Shown: positions 17,461 to 27,000 of the stretch, piece by piece
How positions within the stretch are numbered: the first letter of the stretch is position 1
How the letters are laid out: each line of letters opens with the position of its first letter
Assembly: GCA_024635655.1 (NCBI GenBank)
Contig: JAGXIL010000062.1
Span: forward strand, 93,023 to 157,022
Length of the DNA stretch: 64,000 nt
Direction: 5' to 3'
DNA from: Gillisia sp.
GTDB taxonomy: Bacteria > Bacteroidota > Bacteroidia > Flavobacteriales > Flavobacteriaceae
The notes under the pieces: model-generated
Told to the model about the DNA's origin: nothing
Databases searched by the model: none
What the model saw: the letters and a program-made list of their open reading frames with translations, nothing else
Position numbers and translations under genes: made by a program

Positions 17461-18102
17461 ATGAATTTTATCCCTGAAGCTCTTGATGAATATGCGGTAA
17501 ACCATACCCAGCAGGAACCCGAATTACTGGCCCGGCTTTCCAGGGAAACATATCAAAAAATATTACAGCCCAGGATGCTTAGTGGTCATTACCAGGGCAG
17601 GCTTCTAAGCATACTTTCCAAGATCATCAACCCTAAAGCAATATTAGAAATAGGGACTTATACGGGGTATTCAGCAATATGCCTGGCTGAAGGTTTGCAA
17701 AAAGACGGGGAGCTTCATACTATTGATATCAATGAAGAACTGGTAGATTTTCAGAAAAAATATTTTTCACTTTCCGGCTTTAACGATCAAATTCACACTC
17801 ACCTTGGGAATGCCTTAGACATCATTCCCACCATTGATTGCAAATTCGACCTGGTGTTTATGGATGCAGATAAACCTAATTATCCGGCTTATTTTGATTT
17901 GATCATTGACAAAATAAAACCGGGAGGGGTCTTGCTCACAGACAACGTATTGTGGAGCGGAAAAGTTATTGAAAAGGTTAAAGAAGATGATGAATCTACC
18001 AAAGCCCTCATCATCTACAATAAGCTTATTGCTGAAGATCCTCGCTTAGAAACTGTCTTACTTCCCATAAGAGATGGTTTAAGTATTACAAGGGTCAAAT
18101 AA
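17461..18102 (+). CDS. O-methyltransferase (SAM-dependent, COMT/TrmR-like)
   Basis: A 213-residue class I methyltransferase of the Methyltransf_3 family. The SAM-binding motif I is ILEIGTYTGYSAICLAEGL, the acidic ribose-binding segment is LHTIDINEEL, and the metal/substrate segment MDADKPNYPAY and TDNVLWSGKV are typical of cation-dependent O-methyltransferases. In other bacteria members of this group act on catechols or on tRNA (TrmR); the substrate here is unknown. It is a single gene facing the PAP2-tatA genes. Confidence 0.88.
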   Translation: MNFIPEALDEYAVNHTQQEPELLARLSRETYQKILQPRMLSGHYQGRLLSILSKIINPKAILEIGTYTGYSAICLAEGLQKDGELHTIDINEELVDFQKKYFSLSGFNDQIHTHLGNALDIIPTIDCKFDLVFMDADKPNYPAYFDLIIDKIKPGGVLLTDNVLWSGKVIEKVKEDDESTKALIIYNKLIAEDPRLETVLLPIRDGLSITRVK

Positions 18103-18106
18103 TATT

Positions 18107-18664
18107 TTAATAAAATCTTTTTCCTGCCATGGAGTAAAGGATATAAAATAGCAGCGCAAAAAGTATTCCTACTAGAGCACCCACTATAAGGTCCAGAGGA
18201 TAATGCACTCCAACATAAACCCGGCTTAAAACAAACAGGATGGGCCATATATAAATTACATAGATCCATTTATAAACCTTTCTTAAGGAAAGAACCACGA
18301 AGGTTGCTACCACAAATGAAGCAGAGGCATGGCCGGAGAAAAAACTATAATTTGTAGGGGTATCCAGGATTCGAATAAGGTCAAGTAATTCGGGTTCATT
18401 ATTAGGGCGTAAGCGCACTACAAGATTTTTGGTAAAATTGGTAAAACCCAAAGTAGTAAAAAAGGCAGCTAATAGAAAAAGAGAGTTGAAAAGCGCTTTT
18501 TTCCAAAAAAAGGCGGTGAAAAATAATATGAAAATTATTATGTATAGAGGAATCCAGTGCCTGATATTGGTAACGAATATCCAAAAGCCGTCGTAAGATT
18601 CTATTCCTAAATTATTTAAAAATACGAACAGATCCCGATCCCACTGGTAAATGCGTTCAAGCAT
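18107..18664 (-). CDS. PAP2-family phosphatase
   Basis: A 185-residue membrane protein with about five hydrophobic helices and the three phosphatase motifs of the PAP2 family: KNLVVRLRP, FFSGHAS and SRVYVGVHYPLD, holding the conserved K, R, S, H, R, H and D residues. It likely dephosphorylates a lipid phosphate such as undecaprenyl diphosphate or phosphatidic acid at the inner membrane. Its start overlaps the tatA stop by 1 bp (TAATG), which implies coupled translation. Confidence 0.88.
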   Translation of the reverse strand: MLERIYQWDRDLFVFLNNLGIESYDGFWIFVTNIRHWIPLYIIIFILFFTAFFWKKALFNSLFLLAAFFTTLGFTNFTKNLVVRLRPNNEPELLDLIRILDTPTNYSFFSGHASASFVVATFVVLSLRKVYKWIYVIYIWPILFVLSRVYVGVHYPLDLIVGALVGILFALLFYILYSMAGKRFY

Positions 18665-18945
18665 TAAAACCGTCGTTTCACCGAGCCGGTTATTTCATCA
18701 ATGTCTTCCTTAACCTTGCTGATTTCGTTTTTGACATCTTTAGAAATGTCGGTATTTAAGCCCTGCTTATCGGCGCTTTTTTGAATCTCGCTCTTTATAT
18801 CATTAGAAGCATCACGCAATGTCCGCATCCCTTTTCCAAGGCCTCGGGCTATTTCCGGAATTTTATCTGCACCAAAAACCATTACCAGGATGAACATGAT
18901 AAAGGCAATTTCAGCACCACTAATGAATAAAGGAAGTGTTATCAT
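18664..18945 (-). CDS. tatA: Twin-arginine translocase subunit TatA/TatE family
   Basis: A 93-residue protein with one short N-terminal membrane helix (EIAFIMFILVMVF), the conserved hinge FGADKIPEIARGLGKG, and an amphipathic and charged C-terminal tail. This is the standard TatA architecture; TatA rings form the pore that moves folded proteins across the inner membrane. TatB-like function is also possible, as Bacteroidota often use TatA alone with TatC; no tatC lies in the window. It is upstream of, and overlaps, the PAP2 gene. Confidence 0.85.
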   Translation of the reverse strand: MITLPLFISGAEIAFIMFILVMVFGADKIPEIARGLGKGMRTLRDASNDIKSEIQKSADKQGLNTDISKDVKNEISKVKEDIDEITGSVKRRF

Positions 18946-18974
18946 AGGCTACAAATATAGCTACAAATTTGACT

Positions 18975-19005
18975 AAAAAAGAAGCCGACTCGTTAAAGTC
19001 GGCTT
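18975..19005 (-). terminator. Rho-independent terminator after the M1 peptidase gene
   Basis: A 9-bp inverted repeat (AAGCCGACT and AGTCGGCTT, arms 18982-18990 and 18997-19005) with T-tracts on the minus strand lies just downstream of the M1 peptidase stop. Confidence 0.75.
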
Positions 19006-19020
19006 AATTTTAAAAAAAAA

Positions 19021-21333
19021 TTATTCTCCCGAATTGCTCTTGAATTCCTGAAACTTATCCGGTCGTGTATCCTGTGGCCAGCTGTTATTATCTACGTTTA
19101 CATCGGCAGTTTCCATATCCGGATCTACCACTACTCTGGTTATTTCTTTGTCTGTTGCAATAGCTTTACTTACTTCAGCATCATTCTTTCTCCAGATCTG
19201 TGCAGGATATGTAACTTTTTCGGTGCTGCCGTCAGCATAAGTATATTCTACTATAACTGGCATTACCAATCCTCCGGGTTTATTAAATGTGATCTGGTAA
19301 AAGTACCGGGGAGATTTCAGGTTGGCCTGTTCTTCAGGAGTGAAATTATCCATAATATATTCATTTAATTTGGGAGCATTTTCCAGGGCATCCTTACCTT
19401 TCATTTCCTCGTCAAATTCTTCACTGCCTTCTTCAACAACATACACATAATTTGCTTTTTCCGGATCTGTTACATTGTAACGTTCCAGCATTTCGGCACC
19501 ATCTTCAGTGACTTTGTCTGTTACATAATATTTTTTGACCTCCTTCACTCCTATATCTACATTATCTGTAGTGTAGAACCAACCTCTCCAGAACCAATCC
19601 AGGTCAACTCCCGAGGCGTCTTCCATAGTCCTGAAGAAATCTTCAGGGGTAGGATGCTTAAACATCCAGCGCTGAGAATATGTCTTAAATGAGTAGTCAA
19701 AAAGATCTTTTCCCATAACTGTTTCCCTAAGTATATTAAGTGCAGTTGCCGGTTTTCCGTAGGCATTGTTACCCAGCTGATAAACTTCTTCCGGATTGCT
19801 CATTATAGGTGATATAAATCTTTGGTCTCCTTTCATATAAGGGACAATATTGGCGGGTATTCCTCTACGGGAAGGGTAAACTGAAGCCGGAGAAATAGAT
19901 TCCGGATAAGTTTTACCAAATTCCTGCTCGGCCAGGTACTGGAGAAAAGTATTTAAACCTTCATCCATCCACCCCCACTGGCGTTCATCACTGTTCACGA
20001 TCATCGGGAAAAAGTTATGCCCTACTTCGTGGATGATGACGCTTATCATTCCGAATTTTTCTCTTTCTGAATAATTTCCGTCTTTATCCGGTCTTCCGTA
20101 ATTCCAACAGATCATTGGATATTCCATACCCTGATTCATTGCATGAACTGAAATGGCTTTATGGTAAGGATACTGAAAAGTAAGATCTGAATAAGTTTTT
20201 AGGGTACTAGCTACCGCACGTGTAGAATATTCTTCCCATAAGGGGTTTCCTTCTTTAGGATACATGGAAACAGCCATTACTTCTTTTCCCATTACGTCAA
20301 CATTCATCATATCTACAACAAACTTCCTTGAGGTGCTGAATGCAAAATCCCGAACCATTTCGGCCTTAAGTTTCCAGGTTTTCTTTTTATTCGAAAAAGT
20401 TTTTTCGGCAGCTTCGGCTTCTTCCTGAGTTACAATGATGACCGGTTTATCAAAAGATTTTTTAGCTTGGTCAAATCTTCTCATCATTTCACGGCTATAA
20501 ACTTCTTTCCTGTTTGTGATCTCTCCTGTTCCATCTAAAATATGATCTGCAGGAACGGTAATATTTACTTCGTAATCACCAAATGGCAAAGCGAATTCAC
20601 CACTACCCCAAAATTGCATATTCTGCCACCCTTCTACGTCATTATAAACTGCCATGCGCGGAAAGAACTGAGCTATGACATAAACCTTGTTTCCGTCTTC
20701 AGGAAAATCTTCATATCCTGATCTTGCACGGTCTTTCACGTGATTATTGATCTGGTACCACCATTTTATATTGAAGGAATAACTTTCTCCTGCTTTTAAT
20801 GGGGTTGGAAGGTCAATCCGCATCATCGTAAAATTAATAGTGTATGGTAATGCTTTACCATCTTTAGTTACCTCTTCAATTTTAAAACCACCATCAAAAG
20901 GTTCTTCTAAGAACTGGTTCACAAAACCTTCAGGTTGTGACACAGGGGAGATTCCACTAGGGTTATTTTGCAATGCAGGGGAATCTTTTGTTCTTATATT
21001 CTGATCCAACTGCACCCACAGGTATTCTAAATCATCTGGGGAATTATTGTGATATGTTATGGTTTCAACACCACTCAAAATTTGGGTTTTATCATCCAGC
21101 TCAATGTCCATTTTATAGTCGGCGTGGTTTTGATAATAAGCTTCTCCCGGTGCCCCGGAACCTGTTCGGTATTGGTTGGGCGTAGAATATTGATCATACA
21201 ACTGTCGGAATTTATTCTCATTAACATGCCCTTTTTGCACTTCTTCCTCCTTTTGAGTATCTACTTCCTGGGCAAAAGATCCTGCTGTAAATACAAACAA
21301 AAAGGCCAGCAGTGTTGAATTGAATTGTCTCAT
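19021..21333 (-). CDS. M1-family metallopeptidase (aminopeptidase N-like)
   Basis: A 770-residue secreted zinc peptidase. It has a signal peptide (cut near SFAQ), an N-terminal beta domain, and the gluzincin zinc site H435-EVG-H439 followed by 18 residues and E458 in WMDEGLNTF. The exopeptidase motif appears as GMEYP rather than the usual GAMEN, which is common in bacteroidete M1 homologues. It should release N-terminal residues from peptides in the periplasm or outside the cell. A DUF6702 gene lies 54 bp upstream on the same strand, an arrangement consistent with an operon. Confidence 0.92.
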   Translation of the reverse strand: MRQFNSTLLAFLFVFTAGSFAQEVDTQKEEEVQKGHVNENKFRQLYDQYSTPNQYRTGSGAPGEAYYQNHADYKMDIELDDKTQILSGVETITYHNNSPDDLEYLWVQLDQNIRTKDSPALQNNPSGISPVSQPEGFVNQFLEEPFDGGFKIEEVTKDGKALPYTINFTMMRIDLPTPLKAGESYSFNIKWWYQINNHVKDRARSGYEDFPEDGNKVYVIAQFFPRMAVYNDVEGWQNMQFWGSGEFALPFGDYEVNITVPADHILDGTGEITNRKEVYSREMMRRFDQAKKSFDKPVIIVTQEEAEAAEKTFSNKKKTWKLKAEMVRDFAFSTSRKFVVDMMNVDVMGKEVMAVSMYPKEGNPLWEEYSTRAVASTLKTYSDLTFQYPYHKAISVHAMNQGMEYPMICWNYGRPDKDGNYSEREKFGMISVIIHEVGHNFFPMIVNSDERQWGWMDEGLNTFLQYLAEQEFGKTYPESISPASVYPSRRGIPANIVPYMKGDQRFISPIMSNPEEVYQLGNNAYGKPATALNILRETVMGKDLFDYSFKTYSQRWMFKHPTPEDFFRTMEDASGVDLDWFWRGWFYTTDNVDIGVKEVKKYYVTDKVTEDGAEMLERYNVTDPEKANYVYVVEEGSEEFDEEMKGKDALENAPKLNEYIMDNFTPEEQANLKSPRYFYQITFNKPGGLVMPVIVEYTYADGSTEKVTYPAQIWRKNDAEVSKAIATDKEITRVVVDPDMETADVNVDNNSWPQDTRPDKFQEFKSNSGE

Positions 21334-21387
21334 TTAATTTATTGATTATAATTTGCTAAAAATAGCGATTAATTGCTGTATCACAAT

Positions 21388-21888
21388 TTATGGGATGAAA
21401 TTAAATTGATTTACTTCCTTCCCGCTGGTAAGGACCAGGCTTTGGATCTTGTTTTGGTACTCAACGTGGATAAGATTTTTTTGTTCCTCATAAAGATCCA
21501 TTAGCACTGTATTTTTAACCTGAATAGTTTTTAGATCTTCTACATTCTCAACTTCCAGGTAAAATACCAACATATCATTATCGTATTCTTTTCCTAAAAA
21601 GTTCACCGATACAGGTTTAGAATTCACCTCTATCTGAAGCTTTTGTTCCAGATATTTTTTGATATGCGCATCTACTCCTGCAGATTCTCTCTCTCCCAGG
21701 GTAATACTCTGATCATACCGCTTCTTTAGTACATCTTCAAAGTCATCTATAAATACACGTGAGATAATCTGGAGGCTTTCCCCTTGCTCATTGTATTCAA
21801 TTTCTGTAACGCTTACATAGAATTTATGTACTGCTGCAAAGGAGGACATGGCAATGACCAAAACCAGCAGGGTAATTTTAATTTTCAT
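21388..21888 (-). CDS. DUF6702 family protein
   Basis: A 166-residue protein with an N-terminal signal peptide (MKIKITLLVLVIAMSSFAA). The mature part resembles the flavobacterial DUF6702 family, which often lies next to an M1 peptidase gene, as here: the peptidase start is 54 bp downstream. The protein has an HKFYVSVTEIEYNEQ start and ends in a strand-rich segment; there are no catalytic residues to name. A role as a periplasmic partner or chaperone of the peptidase is a guess from the neighbourhood. Confidence 0.72.
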   Translation of the reverse strand: MKIKITLLVLVIAMSSFAAVHKFYVSVTEIEYNEQGESLQIISRVFIDDFEDVLKKRYDQSITLGERESAGVDAHIKKYLEQKLQIEVNSKPVSVNFLGKEYDNDMLVFYLEVENVEDLKTIQVKNTVLMDLYEEQKNLIHVEYQNKIQSLVLTSGKEVNQFNFIP

Positions 21889-22036
21889 TTATTTTAATTT
21901 AATGCATTGGGGAAGGTACTTTGGAGCCTACTTCAAAAAATATTCCAAGATCATTATTTTCTCTTAACTAAAATAATTAAATCGGGCATAGGCTAATCCT
22001 CCTAAAATTTAATATTCGGGAGAATTTAATTTTATA

Positions 22037-22852
22037 TCAGCCTTTATTTATTAATTGATCATTATATTTTTCGCTATGACCTATTAACACCTCAATTAAT
22101 GCCAAACGTTTTCCTGGTTGTAATAATTGTTGAGAAAGGCCAACATCATCAAGGTAAAATATAAAATCCTGGATATTTTCTTCTTTGATACCGAGACTGG
22201 ACTTGAAGAATTCATCATCAAAAAGCTTTCTGATCTGCACTGAGGAAGCTTCAGGTGGATTATAAGCAGGTGATGATTTACTTTTGATCCCAACAAGGTT
22301 TGCAAGGATGCCCAATCCGCCTAAAATATTCATTCCTTCTGCGCCATAACCTATTTCATTTTGCTTCAGAGCGAGATTCACAGGGGTTTCAGGATGTTCT
22401 CTCCTGTCTGATTCAAACATTGATTCTTTTTGTAAACTCCGAAAAGTCATATCCACGGGCAGATCATCTACCACTTCAATATTGGCCAGATCTTTTCTAA
22501 GATTGCCGGTAAGCGTGATGTTGCTTACATTTACTTCAGGCAATTGATTGACATCCTCAGTTAAATCAACAATAAGATAACCCTTATGAAAAACATCACT
22601 GGTAACAGGAACTTCCAGCCTCTTGTATTGTAAGGAAGAAAACAACAAAGTGTCATTTACGCGTACCTCAATGTTAAAATTGCCTGAAGCTGCATTTACT
22701 GTTCCCGTTTGCAGAGACTTATTAATAATATTAACTGAGGATTCCATCAGCGAATCTGCAACAATTTTTCCCTCCAGGATTTTTTTGTCCTGAGCAAAAA
22801 CTGAAAACGACAAAGTACATCCCATAGCAATCAATATCCATTGTTTAACCAT
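22037..22852 (-). CDS. Carboxypeptidase-like regulatory domain protein, paralogue 2
   Basis: A 271-residue protein with a signal peptide (cut near SVFAQ) and an N-terminal beta-sandwich of the CarboxypepD_reg-like type (residues ~25-110, with LLFSSLQYKRLEVPV), a common prelude to outer-membrane receptors but here not followed by a receptor. The C-terminal ~60 residues (FFKSSLGIKEENIQDFIFY, then DDVGL) match the same region of the neighbouring protein (22878-23660). The two genes are 26 bp apart on the same strand. I do not know the function; a role in the envelope is likely. Confidence 0.75.
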   Translation of the reverse strand: MVKQWILIAMGCTLSFSVFAQDKKILEGKIVADSLMESSVNIINKSLQTGTVNAASGNFNIEVRVNDTLLFSSLQYKRLEVPVTSDVFHKGYLIVDLTEDVNQLPEVNVSNITLTGNLRKDLANIEVVDDLPVDMTFRSLQKESMFESDRREHPETPVNLALKQNEIGYGAEGMNILGGLGILANLVGIKSKSSPAYNPPEASSVQIRKLFDDEFFKSSLGIKEENIQDFIFYLDDVGLSQQLLQPGKRLALIEVLIGHSEKYNDQLINKG

Positions 22853-22877
22853 ATTAATTGCTGTTATTGAAGGTTAT

Positions 22878-23660
22878 TTATCGAGCTTGTTTCTTAAAAT
22901 TTTTACCTTGTTTTATTAGAAAATCTATCAGGTCCAGTTCATTCCCTTCTTTCAGCATATCCTCATCAAGTCCCATATCGTCTGCATAGAAAATAAACTC
23001 CGGAATATTTTCTTTTTCAATATCTAAATATTCCTTGAAGAATTCATCGCTAATAAGAAGCCTTACCTGTTCATCAACATTGGCTTCAGATTGTTGTACC
23101 TGGTCCCTACGGGTTGAAATCAGTAATTCCCTGAACAAGTTTACAAAATTTAATCCATTCACCAGCCTGGGTATATTGTCGCTTTCTTCCATCGCATCAT
23201 TCCTTGGAGGAGTTTCAAGATTTGCATAAGGGTCAGCAACATCTGCAGCTGTTAGGGTATCCGGCGTCTCAACTACCTGAAGCCGTACCACATCTACACT
23301 TACATTCCCTGTGAGATCATAAGGATTCACTACTACTTCCGGAAGAAGATTTACCACCTCATTAATTTTTATATTCATTTTCCCGGCATCAACAATGCCC
23401 TGATCCATAATAACTGTAAACTCCTGAAACTGCACAGATGATACCCGAACACTATCGTTTATTGCTACCGCTATTTCAAATTCTCCCTCATTATCTGTGA
23501 CAGTACCGCGATTAGTATTTACATTAAAAATAGATATGCCGGCACGATCGTCACCAGGAGGCATTTCCAGAGTTCCGGATATCATAATTCGCTCCTGGGT
23601 TTGAGCACTAAGTGTAAGTCCGCAGAAAAAAATTAAAAAGATTATAAGTAAGTTTTTCAT
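22878..23660 (-). CDS. Carboxypeptidase-like regulatory domain protein, paralogue 1
   Basis: A 260-residue protein with a signal peptide (cut near LSAQ) and an N-terminal CarboxypepD_reg-like domain with the signature of a TonB-receptor plug-like prelude: ISIFNVNTNRGTVTDNEGEF followed by RVSSVQFQEF. Its C-terminal segment FFKEYLDIEKENIPEFIFY-ADDMGL, together with the end LIDFLIKQGKNF, is shared with the downstream gene, so the pair arose by duplication. It is the first gene of a two-gene minus-strand unit; pepE lies divergently upstream. The function is unknown. Confidence 0.78.
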   Translation of the reverse strand: MKNLLIIFLIFFCGLTLSAQTQERIMISGTLEMPPGDDRAGISIFNVNTNRGTVTDNEGEFEIAVAINDSVRVSSVQFQEFTVIMDQGIVDAGKMNIKINEVVNLLPEVVVNPYDLTGNVSVDVVRLQVVETPDTLTAADVADPYANLETPPRNDAMEESDNIPRLVNGLNFVNLFRELLISTRRDQVQQSEANVDEQVRLLISDEFFKEYLDIEKENIPEFIFYADDMGLDEDMLKEGNELDLIDFLIKQGKNFKKQAR

Positions 23661-23726
23661 TTGTAAATTTTGATTTTAAAGAAACAACTACTGCTTCTAT
23701 TAAAAATATAAGTCTCACCTAAACTT

Positions 23727-23755
23727 TTGTTAAAGCCCGGCATTCCTTAAATTTA
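23727..23755 (+). promoter_or_regulatory. Candidate promoter upstream of pepE-glsA
   Basis: A -33-like TTG (23727-23729) is separated by 18 nt from the -7-like TAAATTTA (23748-23755), close to the Bacteroidota spacing of about 19. The start codon at 23830 lies 74 nt further on, which would give a leader of about 65 nt. Confidence 0.45.
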
Positions 23756-23829
23756 CGAAAAATCTTTCTGAAATTCGCACCCCTTTATAGTACAGAGAAT
23801 GCAGAAGTTCAACAGTAGAAAATATAAAT

Positions 23830-24537
23830 ATGGAAAATGCTATACTGGCAAGTACCTCAACGCTTCACGGACAAAACTATCTTGAATATTTACTTCCTGA
23901 GATCACAACTTTATTTCAGGATTGCAGTGAAATAATCTTTATTCCCTTTGCCAGACCCGGAGGTATATCGCATCAGGATTATACTGAGCATGTTCAAAAA
24001 GCATTAGGTAAATTACCATTCCGGGTAAAAGGTTTACACGAATTTCAGGATCCTGTTAAGGCATTAAATGAATGTGATGGGATATTTACAGGAGGCGGGA
24101 ATACTTTTTTATTGGTAGAGAAACTGTACCGATTAAAGGTAATGCCTGTTTTAAAAAAGCAAATTAAAATCGGTAAACCCTATCTTGGCACCAGTGCAGG
24201 AACAAACATTGCGGGGCTTACCATGCAAACCACTAATGACATGCCTATTATCTATCCTCCTAGTTTTCAAACTTTAGGAATCCTTCCTTTTAATATAAAT
24301 GCACATTATTTAGATCCCGATACAAATTCTACCCATAAAGGGGAAACACGGGAAACCAGGATAAAAGAATTCCATACCCTGAACACTCAGCCGGTGGTAG
24401 GTTTGAGAGAAGGCAGCTGGCTGGAGCTAAGTGCAGGAGAAATCGTGTTAAAAGGAACTTTATCTTCAAGGATCTTTAAAGTAGATAAAGTACCTTTCGA
24501 GCTGGCACCTAATTGTAAATTAACTGATCTAAACTAA
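23830..24537 (+). CDS. pepE: Dipeptidase E (peptidase E, S51 family)
   Basis: Hydrolyses Asp-X dipeptides in the cytoplasm. The 235-residue length is right for the family. The catalytic serine is S122 in GTSAGTN, the nucleophile elbow, with GIFTGGGNTF upstream; the typical histidine/aspartate partners follow in HYLDPDTN. It stops 1 bp before the start of the glutaminase gene, so the two form an operon: both release acidic amino acids from peptides and glutamine, which suggests amino-acid use. Confidence 0.93.
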   Translation: MENAILASTSTLHGQNYLEYLLPEITTLFQDCSEIIFIPFARPGGISHQDYTEHVQKALGKLPFRVKGLHEFQDPVKALNECDGIFTGGGNTFLLVEKLYRLKVMPVLKKQIKIGKPYLGTSAGTNIAGLTMQTTNDMPIIYPPSFQTLGILPFNINAHYLDPDTNSTHKGETRETRIKEFHTLNTQPVVGLREGSWLELSAGEIVLKGTLSSRIFKVDKVPFELAPNCKLTDLN

Positions 24538-24538
24538 C

Positions 24539-25453
24539 ATGGATTACCAAAAAATTATCGATACCATTCACGAAGACCTGAGATATCACGATGTATTTGG
24601 AGAAGTTGCTTCTTACATTCCTGAATTGGCAAAAGTGGATCCTAAAAAATTTGGAATGCATTTGTATAAAGGGGTTAATGAAAATTATTCCTTTGGAGAC
24701 AGTACCGAAAAATTCTCAATACAAAGTATTTCTAAGGTATTTACACTTTCTATTGCCATGAAACTTCTAGGGGAAGATCTTTGGGAACGCGTTGATGTAG
24801 AACCATCCGGAGATCCTTTTAACTCTCTAACTCAGCTGGAATATGAAAGCGGGGTGCCCAGAAATCCTTTTATTAATTCCGGAGCTTTGGTTATTGCAGA
24901 TATCCTGGTCTCCAATCTTAAAGATCCAAAAAAGGAACTTCTGGAGTTTGTGCGGAAAATTAGCGGAGACAACGCGATCGACTATGACTATAAAGTAGCA
25001 GAGTCTGAGAAATCTACCGGTTATAGAAACTATGCCCTGGTGAATTATATGAAGGCTTTAGGAAATATTAAAAATGATGTTGAACCCATTGTAGATTTTT
25101 ACTTTCACCAGTGTTCGCTTGCCATGTCATGTGAGGAGCTGGCAAAGGCATTTATGCTTTTTGCCAATAATGGCAAGATCCTGGGAACCGGTGAAAAGAT
25201 CCTTTCTCCCACTAAGATCAAGCGGATCAATGCCTTGATGCAAACCTGCGGATTCTATGATGAAGCAGGGGAATTTAGTTTTGAAGTGGGATTACCCGGA
25301 AAAAGTGGTGTGGGAGGTGGAATTGTAGCTATTCACCCCGAACAATATTCTGTTGCCGTCTGGAGTCCCATCTTAAATAAAAAAGGCAATTCTGAACTGG
25401 GCATGGCAGCTTTGGAAAAACTTACCACTATGACAGGATTGTCCATATTTTAA
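24539..25453 (+). CDS. glsA: Glutaminase
   Basis: Hydrolyses L-glutamine to glutamate and ammonia. The 304-residue protein has the serine-dependent beta-lactamase-like active site S63-x-x-K66 in SIQSISKVF, the substrate segment RNPFINSGALV, and the ...GYRNYALVNYM region of the family. It has no signal peptide and so is cytosolic. It starts 1 bp after the pepE stop, giving a two-gene operon likely driven by the promoter at 23727-23755. Confidence 0.95.
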   Translation: MDYQKIIDTIHEDLRYHDVFGEVASYIPELAKVDPKKFGMHLYKGVNENYSFGDSTEKFSIQSISKVFTLSIAMKLLGEDLWERVDVEPSGDPFNSLTQLEYESGVPRNPFINSGALVIADILVSNLKDPKKELLEFVRKISGDNAIDYDYKVAESEKSTGYRNYALVNYMKALGNIKNDVEPIVDFYFHQCSLAMSCEELAKAFMLFANNGKILGTGEKILSPTKIKRINALMQTCGFYDEAGEFSFEVGLPGKSGVGGGIVAIHPEQYSVAVWSPILNKKGNSELGMAALEKLTTMTGLSIF

Positions 25454-25466
25454 TATCTGCCGATAA

Positions 25467-26300
25467 TTAAACAGGATCCGGAAAAGAAGCTTTTATAATA
25501 GCTTTTTCTTTTAAGTTCCAGGTAAGGACAATAATTGCCACCACAACAAGGCGTACGATAGAAAAAATTATTTCTCCGGATGAATCGAGGTTCAAAGGAT
25601 AGAAAAAATTGGCCATAAGATGAAGAAATACTGCACCTAGTATACTTCTTTGAGTATTGTTATACACCCAGGTGAAGATCACCGATATTAGGAGGATTTG
25701 CAGAGACCAGGACCAGAAAGCTATTCCAAAACCCTTTTGGTGCTGGGAAGTACCTTCTATAAAGAATAACGGAAGATGCCATAGAACCCAAATTACCCCC
25801 AAAATTAAACTGGCATTCAATTTTCCCCACTTTTCCTGAAGAAGATCAAGGCTGTACCCCCTCCACCCCAATTCCTCTGCCAGTGGCCCTCCTAACAACA
25901 TAATTCCCAGGAGAAATAAAAAATCACCTATTGAAGTGATCCCGCCGGTATAATCTGATAGTAGTGGCATCTCTCCTCCTACTACTAAACTGTAAAAGCT
26001 ATATCCCAAAAGTAAGATCAAAGGAAAAATGAAGAGTATGACCAGATACCACTTCCATCCAATACGTTTAAAATTGATGATCCTGTCCCAAAAATCCTTT
26101 TGCTCTTCTTTATTACCTCTTAGCAGCATAAGAAAAATTGTTACTAAGGAAGGTCCAAAAGCTCCAAGAAAAATAAGCGGAAGAAGGAGATCTTCAGCGG
26201 GAGCAAAAAATATAATAGCCAACCATACCAACCAGGAAAACAGGAAACTGAAGATAAAAAATTCAGTGAGGCTATGCCTGCCGGATAGATACTTTTTCAC
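25467..26300 (-). CDS. CPBP-family intramembrane glutamic endopeptidase
   Basis: A 277-residue membrane protein with about eight hydrophobic segments. It has the CPBP (Abi, CAAX protease-like) motifs: EELGWRGYSLD with the paired glutamates and arginine, a WVLWHLP histidine motif and the third motif FLHLMANFFYP. Such proteases cleave substrates within the membrane; the substrates are unknown here. The gene converges on glsA with a 13-bp gap and has a gene-poor region upstream. Confidence 0.85.
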   Translation of the reverse strand: MKKYLSGRHSLTEFFIFSFLFSWLVWLAIIFFAPAEDLLLPLIFLGAFGPSLVTIFLMLLRGNKEEQKDFWDRIINFKRIGWKWYLVILFIFPLILLLGYSFYSLVVGGEMPLLSDYTGGITSIGDFLFLLGIMLLGGPLAEELGWRGYSLDLLQEKWGKLNASLILGVIWVLWHLPLFFIEGTSQHQKGFGIAFWSWSLQILLISVIFTWVYNNTQRSILGAVFLHLMANFFYPLNLDSSGEIIFSIVRLVVVAIIVLTWNLKEKAIIKASFPDPV

Positions 26301-27000
26301 AAGCTTATGAAAAACAGTTGATTAGGACGAAAATAATATAAAAACACTTTTCTTGTACAATTAAAAAAATTTATTTCTTTAAAAATATTTTAATAGTAGA
26401 AAGCTTTAGAAGAATTTCAACAATTCTTACCAACCGTCTACAGGTGCTGATTATCAGTATGGAACACTAGTTGATTATATTTTACTTCCTAGTGCAATCA
26501 TAGAAGTATACCATCATTAAATTGACCAAAAAACATAGAAATTTTAATTAAGTGTTGAGAACTGTAATAAGATTTTTTATTTCCCTCTTCCACAACTGTA
26601 AATTGAGGATATTGTGCGTTTGCTTTAAAAATTAAAAGCAGAGAAAATACAAATAGGTAATTTTTTCCGTTTCCGCCGCCGTTATAAATCGCAGAAAAAG
26701 TAATTACAGTTTAAGCGAAAACTCAGTTAATTGTTTACTGTCAACAGCTTTGAATCAAACCTTCAGCAACAAGTACGAACCAACTGATTTACCGGAGGAT
26801 TACCTATTAAGGATTGTAGTAAATCTTTAATTATTAAAATAAAAATTAAAAATAGCAGATTTCTATCTTAGAACCTGTTTACGAAAAATCTTGAAGGGTA
26901 AGTGAGAAGGAATAAATCTATTTCCTGCCGAAGAACACCCAGAAAAGCTATAAATTCTAAGAGATTATTTTATAGAGAATATGATTTCACTTTATGACTA
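26301..27000. other. Gene-poor stretch upstream of tRNA-Gly
   Basis: About 700 AT-rich bases between the CPBP protease gene and the tRNA-linked repeats. I see no intact gene or RNA. A short open plus frame at about 26650-26830 ends in a protein-like run (KYEPTDLPEDYLLRIVVNL, then stop) but has no start codon, so it may be a gene remnant. The region beside a tRNA is a usual place for past insertions. Confidence 0.35.
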
